A stretch of DNA of 64,000 bases from Pyrocephalus nanus (taxonomy: Eukaryota > Chordata > Aves > Passeriformes > Tyrannidae), in the NCBI GenBank assembly GCA_038380795.1, contig CM076259.1:69655741-69719740 (forward strand), read 5' to 3'. Within the stretch, counting starts at the first letter, position 1. Every line of letters starts with the position of its first letter. Made by a program: the position numbers and the translations under genes. Under the pieces are notes generated by a model. It had not been told where the DNA came from, did no database searches, and saw nothing but the letters and a program-made list of their open reading frames with translations. This document shows, piece by piece, positions 47,812 through 59,150 of this stretch.

Positions 47812-48703
47812 ACTCCTTCTCCTTATGGATTGTTTCTGTGGCCTCCTGGTCCTTAAAGACATTCCTTTTTCCTCTCCTTTGATTCTTTATTTGTGTTAGA
47901 TAGGTTCAGATACAATCAAGTTGGCTTTCTCTATTGTAATGCTTTGGAGGCAATTTTTTCTTCATTTTAAATTTTTCACTGGGAAACTTTTTCTTCCACT
48001 CAGCCAAACAGATGGTTTCTATTTGTTATTTTTTTTTCAGTGTTTCCACTAAAAAGGTCAAGATCATCTTTGGAGAAAGGAAGTTTTGTATTTTCTTCCA
48101 TTATCTTAAAATAAAAGCATACAAATTTTTAAGATGCTACAGGTTGTTTCTTTTTCTTCTCAAGTGTAACTACTCATAGATGACTTTGGCCCTTGTCATT
48201 GTAATACCTGAAATTCTTCAAGCCACTGATGAGACTGTCCTCTGAACTTGCATGTGAAAGTTCTTGGACAGCCTTGAAAGAAAGGAGTGGATTTTGGAGT
48301 GATTAAGATTAAACCTTACCTTGAAGTTCAGGAAAGAAAGGTAAATTAAATGACTTTGTCCAAATTTCACTGAAATTTTAGTCATATGAGCCAATAACAA
48401 TAGTCTAACAATTAATAGCAATGCACAGAAGTGTATATGTGTACAGTTGTCCCACTTCACTTACAGTCCAACTCAATTTATTCCTAAAGTTAAATACCTG
48501 ATACTTATACAGTTTTTTGCATTATTGCAGTATTTTGCATTTGAGATAAGACATGCAGGAATATGCATGTGTACTGACAATTACATCTCTACAGATATTC
48601 TGTAATTACTGTAGTTCAACAATGAGTTTTGGTATCGTCATCCATCTTTGTCAAAAAAAGAGCAGTATTGCCATCAGAAATTTGCCATTAATTTACCAGA
48701 TAG

Positions 48704-48948
48704 GACAAGAGGAAATAGCCTCAGGTTGTTCCAGAGGAGGTTTAGGTTGGATATTAGGAAATTTTTTTCACTGAAAGGGTAGTCAAGCGTTGAAACAGGC
48801 TGACCAGAGAGGTGGTTGAGTCACCATCCCTGGAAGTGCCATGACTAGTTGTCAGGTTTGGTGGTGGACTTAGCAGAGCTGGGTTAACAGTTGGACTTGA
48901 TGGTCTTATAGGTCTTTTCCATCCTAAATGATTCTGTGATCCTATGAC
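48704..48948 (+). mobile_element. CR1 LINE 3' tail fragment
   Basis: About 245 bp of CR1 3' end on the plus strand. It starts gacaagaggaaatagcctca, reads through ggtttaggttggatattagg (RLDIR..) and ttcactgaaagggtagtcaa, then gttgagtcaccatccctgg and gttggacttgatggtctta. It ends tgattctgtgatcctatga, the terminal octamers. A short insertion or change near 48840-48885 lengthens the 3' UTR relative to the 41.3-kb copy. It is 5'-truncated and has no coding ability. Confidence 0.94.
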
Positions 48949-49418
48949 TCCATTCAGCTGGTTCATCACGCTGCATTTCATGAAGAAGGTGTGTCTTCTG
49001 ATCACATGCAATCCAATCATTTTTCCAAGCATGACTAGAGATTTACAGGAGTAGTAGCCTTTGCTTAAAAGCTTCAGAGTTGTGCTGACTGGACAACTGT
49101 AGGTCCTCTAATTTATTTTTTTTTCCATATATTCTATATGCTATCAAAATATTCTTACTGAAGGTTCCTTCATGAGTAGAAATTGCTTGGGTTTTGACTG
49201 TTTCTGTTAGTATTTGCGATACTCTTTTTTTCAGTCCTTCTGGTAAGATGCCATATCCTGTACTCTTTCTGATTTCCACTGCTTTCCACTTTGCAGTATC
49301 TTGTGCTGAATATTTTTCAGTTCCTGAAATTCCTGAGCTATATCTTTACACTTCAGACAATGAAATGTACTATTCTATAGTACACAGGTCTGACTTGGTA
49401 AATGTATAAAAGAGCTGG

Positions 49419-49454
49419 ATTTGTAATTACATTTGTAATTACATTTGTAATTAC
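49419..49454. repeat. Three perfect copies of a 12-bp unit
   Basis: ATTTGTAATTAC is repeated exactly at 49419-49430, 49431-49442 and 49443-49454. Each unit contains the palindrome GTAATTAC with the homeodomain core TAATTA. Perfect identity suggests a recent expansion. Confidence 0.95.
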
Positions 49455-50715
49455 ATGAGCCAGAATTTAATGCTGTAGATTACTTGGTCATTAACCTCTT
49501 GTGCATTAAGGTCCTTCAATGTTGTTTCCTCTTCAGTTATGACATGTTCCATTTTCATACTCTTATTTCCATTAGCCCCTTGACTTTGCTTCCATGTATT
49601 ACAGTACAGTAGTTACTGAAATCTGCATGAAAGGGTTTTTTTGGCAGCATCTAAATTAAGTTTAATCTTTGCCCCTATACTTGTTGAATTACCACACCAC
49701 TTCTTCCTTCTCTCTCTTCTTTTTATTTTTAAATGAAATTCTTTTTGCTGTTTGTTTTAATTTCCTTTGCAAGGTCCAGCTCAGCTTGACAGTTGGCAAG
49801 TTCCACTTTTCTCCTACATATTCTGACCTCAAGGCATATCTTTCTATTTAGTCAGTCTGTTCTTGTTGTTCTTCATAGACTCCCAGCTTACACTGTAAAT
49901 CCTTACTTTGCATAGGCGTGATCAAGATTAGAAATGGGTAAATGAATATCTATTTTGAGCAATATAACATTTACCCACATTTCAACAGCTGCAGTGAAAT
50001 ATCACACAAAAGACTTTATTCACTCAATTACTAAATGATTCTAAGCATGATGTGAATAGTTATTCAGTTGGGTCTTGTATCTTTTCCTCTCAGTCATTTT
50101 CTTTCTATTTGTAGTATATATATTGGCCTTGCACCTGTGATTTAAAGCAGTTCCAAGCTTCTTTTTCAGAAAAGCTTTTAAATCTTTCAAATCCACTCAA
50201 TTTTCCCTGCTTTCTTTAATTCTTCAAGAATTTTGTTATTAAAATAGAAATTTAGAAAAATGTATTTGCTTTTATTTCTCTCTGTAGCATAACTTTAACA
50301 TAATCTGCTCATCGTCGCCTAATTTTTCCTTTTCCAGTTGTATTAGGTTTTCACTACATTCTGGTCATGTTTTTGAAGATATCATTGTTTTTATTGGTCC
50401 AGTTGTGTAAAAGGTATTTGCATCACACCATTTTTGTTGGAATATGGTCTTCAATCAATATATGGTATAGTAACATTAAAATAATCTTTATGCTACACAT
50501 AACTCCAGTAATTAGTAAGAACTTCATTCAAATATGATCCCATTTTTTCCGAACAAATATTTAAGAAACCCCTTTCTAGAACTGCTTAGTACCTTTCTGA
50601 AGTGTTTCTACTCTATTTTGTCAAGACCTTCTCCTTCTTCCATCTTTGTATTATTCATAGAAAAATAAAAATTTCTATGTGATTTAATTTTTTAATTAAT
50701 CCTTAATAAGATGTT

Positions 50716-50750
50716 TATCATCTATCATTTATCATCTATCATTTATCATT
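50716..50750. repeat. Heptamer array TATCATY x5
   Basis: Five tandem 7-bp units, TATCATC, TATCATT, TATCATC, TATCATT, TATCATT. The alternating C/T at the last position suggests an underlying 14-bp unit that duplicated. Confidence 0.95.
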
Positions 50751-51140
50751 TATTAAGACTTTTATCTTCTCTACCTTTGAAAAATACACCTTTGAAAAAC
50801 CTACATTCCAATATAGGAAACATGTAATAAATATACAACCTTCACTGGTCCTCCAGGTCCTGCTGCCCTTCCTATTCATCCCTTCCTTACGGTGGAGAAA
50901 CCCTTTGAATCCTTATTCTTCCAGTAATCCACATATACTGTTTTCTTCTCTCAAATAAAATTTTAAAACTATTGATCTAGAATCCAGATCATATTCCATA
51001 TGTGTTCTCACATTTTTAAAATTCCTAAACGTCCACTTTCCAGCAACTTATGCATAGAAGATAGAATTTTTTTTTCCCCTCACCAAAGAAAACTATTGAT
51101 GTGTGAATGGAAAGCAAAGTTGCAGAGCAGAAGTGCATGA

Positions 51141-51218
51141 AAGCAAAAAAAACCCAAACAAACCAAACCAAACAAACAAAAAAAGTCCACCCAAAATCCA
51201 CCCCAAAACCCACATCCA
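51141..51218. repeat. A/C-rich low-complexity tract
   Basis: The plus strand is almost only A and C across about 78 bases, starting as AACC/AAAC-type repeats and continuing into CCACCC and CCCCAAAACCC words. It is the complement-type of the G/T tract at 22.6 kb. Confidence 0.85.
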
Positions 51219-52155
51219 ATAATATTTTTATTCCTTCCTTCTCCTGCCTACTCCTTTCAAATTCAAAATCATCCTTTCTGCCCTAATTAAAATCAAGTGA
51301 TGATGCTACGAAACTTCTTAGTAAACTATAAATTTAAATTCTGCAGTAGAATGCAGAACATAACCTTGGAGTTGCATCTCAAATTCCTATTCTTATTCAA
51401 AGTGTCATAAAAATTTGAAAAATAAGAGGAAATAAAAACTTAGACTTTATAGGTACTTTAACAAGTTACATATTAGATAGCCTTCACTCAGCAGAACTGC
51501 TGTGACACAGACCTCATTTGGTAATCTATCTAATGGACTGAAAACCACACTGAAAGAGAGCTCATATCGAAGGTGATGAAAGAAAACGTTCAAAATGTTT
51601 GCTTTAAAATGACCCCTGTTGTCATTTTGTTGTTTGTGTCTTTCGTAATCAGGGATTATAGATGTAAGTTAAAATGTTGCAAAGGGATACATTTTTTCAG
51701 TGCATGAACTGTCTGCAAATTCATTTATGGATTCCTTTAGCAAATTTCAAAGCATGCCATTTATATTTGAAGGAACAGTTTTTTAAAAATTTTTATCTAA
51801 TTCTATTTCTTCATTGCCTTTTAGCTCTACAAATGACATCTGAGGTGGTTTTGTGTATCCTCATTTTAAAACTGAAATTCTTTGAATATTTTGCAACACT
51901 TATTTGCAGCAAAGAATTCTCAGCAATTCTTCTTGTTGACACAGAGCCTAAAATAGACCGTCTCTACTCAATCCTGTTGTGAATAGTTTGTTGGTCATTA
52001 AGGATAGGTAGGTCAGAACAGGTCAAGTGTACCATGAACCCCACTGATCTCTAGTACAACTGCATATAGAAATTTTACAGAAAACCTTGCTTTCCTGATG
52101 TCCCTGTCAGGACTTGGGAAAAGTGGCTGGGCTTTTTGTTCATGATTTTTTTTCC

Positions 52156-52208
52156 AACTAGTAGTATTGCCTGGAATTTAGTATTGCCTAACTAGTAGTA
52201 TTGCCTGA
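52156..52208. repeat. Local partial triplication
   Basis: AACTAGTAGTATTGCCTG occurs at 52156-52173 and again at 52190-52207, with a shortened related copy (TTTAGTATTGCCT) in between. It is a slippage-type duplication. Confidence 0.9.
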
Positions 52209-55200
52209 CTTTACCATGTCACATATGAACACAACAGTCCAGTCTTAGGTGATTACTGTATTTATGCCTAAAAGGATTTTACATGAGTACCCTTATGTAT
52301 CTGCATGTCTGAGACATGCACATGTAAAGCCTCAAGGTGAAATTATTCCTATGCTTAAACTTATAGGAAAACTACTTCTATGCTGGAAACGGGTTTTATT
52401 CTTTTTAATGTCTCCTGCTTATGTGCTTGTGGTATCAACATGGAAACGTTGGAAGAAAAAAGTCTTAAAGGCTGGGAAGATGGTTGATATATGCATATAT
52501 AGACACAAGCTGATGGAGAAGCTTAGAACTGAACACATTAGAAATTATTTTGGAAATTTCTAAAATTTAAATTGATTATGTCTTCTTAGTAATTTTTACA
52601 GTTATTTGGCTATCTGTAACATAAAAAAGTGCAAAAAACAACAATAAAAATTTTAATGCATTGATTACATCCTTGAAAACAACTATGTACTAATTGGGAG
52701 TCTTTGAAGTTTACATCTGTCCAAAAAATTAGAGTGAAAACACTTTATTAAGCCACAGATAAGTTTATGCTATTCAAAACTTAAAAAGTACTCTTCTCAT
52801 GAAAACTGTTCAATCCTACCATTTTGCTTTATGCTCATGTTGCCAAGAACCACTCAAAGTGGTCTTGTTTGCAAATAACTTATAGTTAGCCACATCAGAT
52901 TCAGCAGGATTGAGGTAAATTGTCTTTTGATATCTAACGTGTTATACTTCCAAAGCAATTCAGTGGCAGAGATGAATAGCTAAAGTCCAGGAAATTCACA
53001 TGCATTGCCAGAGGCAACAGATCTTCGAGGCAGTGAGCATGGGAAATAAAGGATTCTTATTTGTGTTTCTTCCAATTTCTTGCCATGTTTCCTCATCCCA
53101 GCCAGAATTGCATTGCTAAAGATTCCACAGTGGCCAGTGAAAGGATGAATGGAATTTAGTTCTCTTTTGTGAGCTGTGTGAGGAAAGAGAAAGGACACAG
53201 TAAAGCTTTTATTGACCCAACTCCAAATCCAGTGTCTCTAACTGGGAAATCATTCAGATTGAAGCCAAAAAAGTGTCTCTGCCTCAGTGTGGCTGAGACA
53301 GCAAAATCAATTCAGAAAACAACAGCTCTGTTGACTAAGGATTCAAAGGAAGAAAATGTACCTAAATCAATAAATAATATACCTAATAATGTATTTATAT
53401 GGCATGATATTTTATTAAAGTGTCAAGAAATAAAAAAATCTATCAGCCTCTACAAACACTGGCTTTTCCCATACCAGAAGGCCTAAGTGATTTTAAAAAT
53501 TTAAACAAAGTACTCTTAAAGTGCAGAAAGATTTATGCACTTTCTCTCTGCTTTCCCTGTAGAAATGATTTTGCCATGCTTTCTGCCTTGCTTGCATTCT
53601 AAAGAATGTTTATAAAGTCGCAACATCTTAAAATGTTGAGCTCTTTCATATTATCTTTCTAATCATGCCCCGGGGATTTTTGCTGCCTACAGACTTACAG
53701 TTCAAGAGCAAAGTAGAACAACGGTGATGATCTGTAATATGTGGCTGCATAGCTGGTCTTTTAAAGTGGAGGTTGTACTGAATATGCTTCCAAACTTTTT
53801 CTCATAAAACATCAGTATTCTTAAACATGGAAACTTAAACTGCTCCATATGCATTTTATTCAATCAACAACTTCTACTAATGGAATTAATTTGATTTTAT
53901 GTTGATTTATATCTGTATATGGGGGGAAATTGTAACCCATGTTTACAAAGCCTTACATTTTCCACACTGTTTTTAGGGATATAGTATTTTATTAATTCTT
54001 GGAAGGCTGGTTTCTTAAGCCTTCAAATGAGCTGAATACAGGGCACACAGTGAACTGTTTTCCTTTTAGGGTGGTCCAATCTATCCTTTTCCTTAAATAA
54101 TAAAGGAAGCTCAGGGTGAAGAGACACCTTTTTTAAGTATCTGATTTAAGAGGATGGGATCCAACTACTAGAGATGTATAAAGTCTCCCATTCTTCATGC
54201 TTTGTATTTTTGGTTGTTGAGCATGGCAATGTAACTATTTTCACATTTTTCAATACTAATTTGTATAGCATAGCAGAAATTTATCATACTTAGCCTTTGT
54301 TTTAGGATGTAACAGCGACACACTTTATCAGTGTAAGACATGATGCATGTGTTCAAGGGGAAGCATGAAATAACCCTTGCTAAAACAAAAAAAAATAAAG
54401 GGAAAAGGTAGAATGTTGAGCTTTGGGCAATTTTCTTCCTTACAACAATGTCAAAATCCATATCTTCCTACATGCCTTTATTTCTGTGCTCCTGCTCTCC
54501 TATCTATCTGTGGCAGAGATGAGCTTAGGAATTTCCATACATCTTTTCATGCACTTATTTGTTCCCAGAACTCCATCTTTTCTTCCACCCTTTTATTCCA
54601 ATTTTAGAATCACAAATTGCATCAAATTTCTCTGATGCTGCCTTGTGGAGGTGGTAGACTTTTTGACTGATATTGGATTACACACTAAGTTATATCGAAA
54701 GCAAGAAGAACAGCCTATTGAAAACTGAAAAAAATCATAGAATAGATGGCAGTAGTTCTAAAAAACTATTCAAAAAACCCAGTGTGATAGACTTGCAGGA
54801 ACTTGCTGGAAATTATCCTCTCTTGGTGGGGGGGGTTGGAATAAAATAAATTGAAACCAATATCAAAATATACAATATAGATATAGTCTTCTAAGTGGAG
54901 TGTGTTCTTTTGCATTTGACTTACTGAAAAAAGGTTCAGTTCAACTTTTGGTAGAGCCTCTAACTGTTATTATCAAGCTATTTCTGATTGCTTCAAATCA
55001 TCATAAAAAACCCCAATTATCTAGTCTGTAAATTCAGTGTCACACCTGAAACTTCCTGATGGAAGATAGAGGGGAAAGAATTAATATAATGAACATTTGC
55101 ATCACACCAACTTTCTGTGGAAAGCCTGCATAATTGAACAGAAATGTGACTTATTTATTTACTCATTAGGAAAAGAATAGCAAGCATTGTCAACTCAGTC

Positions 55201-55225
55201 ATGCCTTAGTTGATGTCACCAAACT

Positions 55226-55254
55226 AAAAAACAACAACAACAAGAACAAAAAAA
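55226..55254. repeat. (CAA)n microsatellite in A-rich tract
   Basis: An A run, then ACAACAACAACAAGAAC and another A run. Simple repeat. Confidence 0.85.
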
Positions 55255-55498
55255 GGTGGAGAAGTAGAAACTACAGGGTTGTTCTTCTTCTTTGAAACTT
55301 ATTTGAGAGTGGGCTTCTGCATGTACTATCCTTTAATTTAGTGATGTAAAAAGTATATCTAATTTTGTGGAATATTTATTAACCCCAGCTTGAGATAAGC
55401 TGGATCTTGTTTATTGATTTGAATTTTCCTGAACTTGTCCTGTGTGAACTGCTTCATATAACAAAATTTGGCTTGTACTATTGCCTGTATTTTCAGTT

Positions 55499-55507
55499 CC
55501 CCCCCCC
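55499..55507. repeat. C9 homopolymer
   Basis: Nine C in a row followed by T5. Long C runs are rare in this AT-rich window. Confidence 0.9.
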
Positions 55508-55869
55508 TTTTTAATGCTTTTATGCATTTAGGTCTTTTCTATTCTTGCATCACTTTAAACTTAAGTGATGATGGCATTTTTATTATTGTTCTGTGCAAAA
55601 CTACATTTTTCCCATTTGAAGACCACTAGGAGAGAGAGAGATTTACTGGAAAAATTCTACTAAGCATATATTGATTGAGTATTATGGGACAGGAAAGGAC
55701 CACCTGCCTCGGGGGACCTAAGCCCCTGCTGCAGAACTTCATCATGTTTATTATAACCTGATTAAGAATGAGAAAGAAACTAGTTGTTTTCACATCATTG
55801 CAATTCAACAATTCTTCTAGAACCCTATTGTTCTGAGGCAACTCGGGAAGAGTAAAAGAATGTCGTTAG

Positions 55870-57683
55870 GTCATGTAAAGAGAAAATTAGAAAGCCAAAA
55901 GCCTGGCTAGAACCCAATATGGGCCCTGCTGTGTTTTTGTAAATATCTTAACAAAAAAGGAGTGACAAGGAAAATCTATACCTCTTACTGGATCTGGAGG
56001 AGAACATTATAACCAAGGATGAGGAAAAGGTACTTAATGCCTTCTTTGCCTCAGTCTTCAACAGAAAGACTTGTTATCCTCTGAGCAACCAGACCTCTGA
56101 GTTGGTAGACAGGGACAGGGAGCCGAACAGACCCCCTGTAAACCAGGAGGAAGTGACCTGCTGTGCCACTTAGACACTCACAAGGCTATGGGGTTGGCTG
56201 GGATTCACCTGAGGACACTGAGGGAATTGGCAGAAGAGCTCGCCAAGCTACTCTCCATCATGTATCATCAATCCTGACTAACTGGAGAGCTCTCAGATGA
56301 CTAGAGGTTGGCTAGTGTGATGCCAATCCACAAGAAAAGCCAGAAGGACAATCTGGGAAACTCCAGACCTGTCAGCCTGACCTCAGTACTGTGGAAGGTC
56401 ATGGAGCAGATAATTTTAAGTGCCTTCACACAACACATACAATACAACAGGGTGATCAGGCTCAGCCAGCATGGGTTTAGGAAAGGTAGGTTCTGCTTGA
56501 CCAGTTTGATATCACCAGGTGACCTGCCTAGTGGATGATGGAAAGGCTGTGGAATTTGTCTACCAGGACTTCAATAAAGCCTTCGATACTGTCTCCCACG
56601 GCATTCTCCTGGAAAAGCTGGCAGCCCACAGCTTGGACAGGTGCATTCTTTGCTGGGTAAAAAGCTGACTGGATGGCCAGGCCCAGAGAGTGCTGGTGAA
56701 TGCTGGTGCATCCAATTGGCAGTCAGTCACTAGTAGGGTTCCTAAGGATCAGTCTTTGGGCCAGTTCTGTTTAATGTCTTTAGTGGTGATCTGGATAAGG
56801 GAATCAAGTGAAGCCCAAGTATGTTTTCAGATGACACCAAGTTGGGTGGGAAGGTTGATGTCCTAGAGTGTAGGAAGGCTCTGCAGAGGGATCTGGACAG
56901 GCTGGATTGATGAGCCAAGGATAATGGTATGAGGTTCAATAAAGTCAAGTTCTGGGTCCTGCACTGGTATCACAGCAAATCCCATGCACTACAAGCTTAG
57001 GGGAAAGTGTCTGGAAAGCCACCTGGCAGAAAAGGACCTGAGGGTACTGGTCGACATGATCATAGCCAGCAGTGTGCCTAGGCAGACAAGAAGGCAAATG
57101 ACCTCCTCATCTGTATCAAAAATACTGTGGCCAGGACCAGGGAAACGATCTTGGCCTTATTCAGCACTGGTGAGGCTGGACCTCAAGTGCTATGTTCAGT
57201 TTTGGGCCCTTCAGAAGAAAAACATTGAGGTGCTGGAACGTGTCCAGAGAAGGGCAATGAAGCTGGTGAAGGGTCTGGAGCACAAGTCTTATGAGAAGCA
57301 GCTGAGGAGGCTGGGATTGTTCAGCCTGGAGAAGATGAGGCTCAGGGGGGACCGTACTGCTCTCTACAACTACCTGAAAGGGGGTTTTAGCAAGAAGCCT
57401 CTTCTCCCAGGCAACAACTGACAGGACAAGAGGAAATGGCCTCAAGCTGTGTTGAAGAAGGTTTAGGTTGGACATCAGGAAGAATTTCTCCACTGAAAGG
57501 GTAGTTCTATTGGAACAGACTGCCAATGAAAGTGGTGGAGTACCATCCCTGAAATGACTGTTAAAGAAATGACTGGATATGGCACTTAGTGCTATGGTTA
57601 AGTTGGCATGATGGCATCTGGTGATGAATGGACTCTGTGATCTTTGATCTTTTCCAAACTTTATGTTTCTATGATTCTATGAT
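55870..57683 (+). mobile_element. CR1 LINE, 5'-truncated, degenerate, 1.8 kb
   Basis: This is the longest plus-strand CR1 here. It begins around aaattagaaagccaaaagcc (the KIRKAKA.LE region between endonuclease and reverse transcriptase) and can be followed through the full reverse transcriptase and the C-terminal part of ORF2 to the 3' UTR. It ends in tttctatgattctatgat, the terminal octamers. It is 5'-truncated, so the endonuclease is missing. It carries many stops and frameshifts but no large internal deletion, so it is a useful in-window reference for the deleted copy at 3.7-5.6 kb. The 5' boundary is approximate. Confidence 0.95.
56030..57560 (+). pseudogene. CR1 ORF2 remnant (reverse transcriptase), broken frames
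   Basis: Recognisable segments in order are a degraded AFFASVFN-like region near 56040, GIHLRTLRELAEELAKL near 56200, and MPIHKKSQKDNLGNSRPVSL (56320-56382). SQHGFRKGRFC follows near 56467, then motif A DFNKAFDTVSHGILLEK near 56570-56620. The catalytic box at 56824-56835 reads FSDD where CR1 normally has FADD. Then come KDLRVLVD (about 57030-57055), YSALVRLDLKCYVQFWALQK, VLERVQRRAMKLVKGLEH and LRRLGLFSLEKMRLRGDRTA (to about 57360). In-frame stops and frameshifts separate these pieces, so the gene is dead. In working CR1 the protein nicks DNA and primes reverse transcription of its own RNA. Confidence 0.92.
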
Positions 57684-57819
57684 GGAAATTCTAGTTCTGA
57701 GAGCCTTTTAAATCCTGGATGATTCATACAGATTTTTTTTCCTACTGCCACTATTATCTGTTAATTTAAATAACCTTTTTCTTTTAAGGATGTTTATTCA
57801 CCAATGCATTTATCCACAG

Positions 57820-58140
57820 CAAGAATATCTCTTCCCAACTTTTGTTCTACTAGACCAAAAAAAACTATACTACTGTTATCTCCTCTTGGACAAAAGGTTT
57901 CTCTAATCATGCCATCTGCCCTTCTTTGAACCTGTTCTGACATGAAATCACCTTCCTTCAGATAGGTGAATGAAACTTTACACACCAATGTCATTCCAGG
58001 TCCTCAGCATTAATGCTTCTCTGCCTCTACAGGAAATCATTTATTAATACAGCCTACAATCACTTCTACTTCTGCATCAAATGCACAACAGTAATACGCC
58101 TACACATGCTTCAGTTACATGCTGATCAGAGATCTCTGAT
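57820..58140 (-). mobile_element. Ancient CR1/L3-like LINE relic
   Basis: The plus strand contains the worn complement of the C-terminal half of a CR1-clade ORF2: catgccatctgcccttcttt, then gaacctgttctgac, ctttacacaccaatgtcatt ahead of ccaggt, ttaatacagcctacaatcac and a decayed GCATCA..CAC stretch. The order and spacing of these words fit CR1/L3 C-terminal sequence, but substitutions are dense and no frame survives. It directly follows the end of the younger CR1 at 57683. Divergence indicates it is far older. Boundaries are soft. Confidence 0.5.
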
Positions 58141-58879
58141 TTCTGCTGAGTTTACAAATCAGCAGTAATTGTCTCAATAGATTGCTCTACTCATTTTTGA
58201 AATGCATCTGTCCCTGGGAGGAAGACTGTTTTAAAGAGAACAATAGCTCTATACAAGTCTTTTTAGTAAGAAACAACGTTATCCAGTGTTTAGCAGGAAG
58301 CACAGAGCAATAAAGTGAACAAGTTTTTTGTAGTTTCATTGCAATAACTTAAATCAAACTTAGCCATGAAACTGAAATTCTACAATGCATTGCCTAAAAG
58401 AGCCTCCAAAACTACTGTGTTGTCTTTATCCAGATATATAAGGCAGGCTCTCAATTTTAATGTAACGAAAATTGAAGACAGAGAGTATCTTAAGATTCTC
58501 TGGGAAATACAACTGGATATAAAATTATGTGAAGGATCTGAATAGTAATGATATGCCTACATCTCAGCTCAAGTTGTAGAATTCAAATAGAAATGAGCAG
58601 AATTTAAGGACTGTTACTACTGAAAGTACTCATTCTCTTATTTTAACCATATTACTTCTATTTTATAATATAATCTGAAGAGATGAGAAGAAAATATGAG
58701 ACCTAAATCACAAGCTGAAATATGAGGGATGTACTGGATGGGAATGAAGACCCATGTCTGTTTTGTCCCAATTTGTTTTTCCTATCATTTCTTGGGGAAA
58801 AGGGAAAAAATGTAAGCAAAAAAAGTGTCTAAAAAGTCAATTTCATCTTAGCTTCTGGAAATCAATTTTTTTAGCAACT

Positions 58880-59150
58880 CCTTGAGCCTGAGTTACCTCC
58901 AAACTATTGTTCACTAGTCTTTGATGGACCTTCCCTCCACAAATTATCAGACTATTTTTAAATTCCCACTTATCACTCCATTATCTTGTGATAAGGAGTC
59001 CTACAGTCTATTCATCAGGCAAAAATTATATATTTTGTTCAATGCTGATGGATAACTCAATTACTGTCCCCTTTTTCTCTTTTTATTTTTTCTTAAACTG
59101 TGAGAAATAATGAATAGCTGTTCTCTCTTTCTCTCCTGTAGTTTAAATCA
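58880..59150 (-). mobile_element. Ancient CR1/L3-like LINE relic, 3' part
   Basis: The plus strand shows decayed but ordered words of the 3' part of an old amniote CR1: gaccttccctccacaaatta, then ataaggagtcctacagtcta (compare ..GAGTTCCACAG..), and gtgagaaataatgaatagc ahead of ttctctctttctc (compare a GAGAAGGAGTAAATAAC-type stretch). It is read from remembered family wording, not an alignment. It lies in the wrong order to be the same insertion as the 57.8-kb relic. The element type is uncertain. Confidence 0.42.

Larger units (their letters stand above)
41451..48703. other. Non-coding AT-rich stretch, no gene confirmed
   Basis: No recognised transposon and no confirmed gene in about 7.2 kb. 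It contains an ACAA-type microsatellite (43404-43427), a short GC-only patch (44074-44091), a G/T-rich tract (44215-44300) and poly(T) around 45449 and 47782-47811. The exon-like segment at 46714-46806 (-) is listed separately. Remaining frames are short and featureless. Confidence 0.5.
48949..55869. other. Non-coding AT-rich stretch, no gene confirmed
   Basis: No recognised transposon and no confirmed gene in about 6.9 kb. It has a 12-bp unit repeated three times (49419-49454), a heptamer array (50716-50750), an A/C-rich tract (51141-51218), a partial triplication (52156-52208), a CAA-type microsatellite (55226-55254) and a C9 run (55499-55507). Around 49.5-50.9 kb the plus strand is notably T/C-rich. 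Frames at 52249-52563 and 53169-53486 (104-105 codons) show no domain I recognise. Confidence 0.5.

Noticed and set aside
55626..55841. Sequence just upstream of the 55.9-kb CR1, possibly its 5' continuation
   Set aside because: I could not match it to the CR1 endonuclease region; the CR1 was therefore started at about 55870.
57161..57526. 121-codon minus-strand frame
   Set aside because: Antisense to the C-terminal ORF2 region of the plus-strand CR1.
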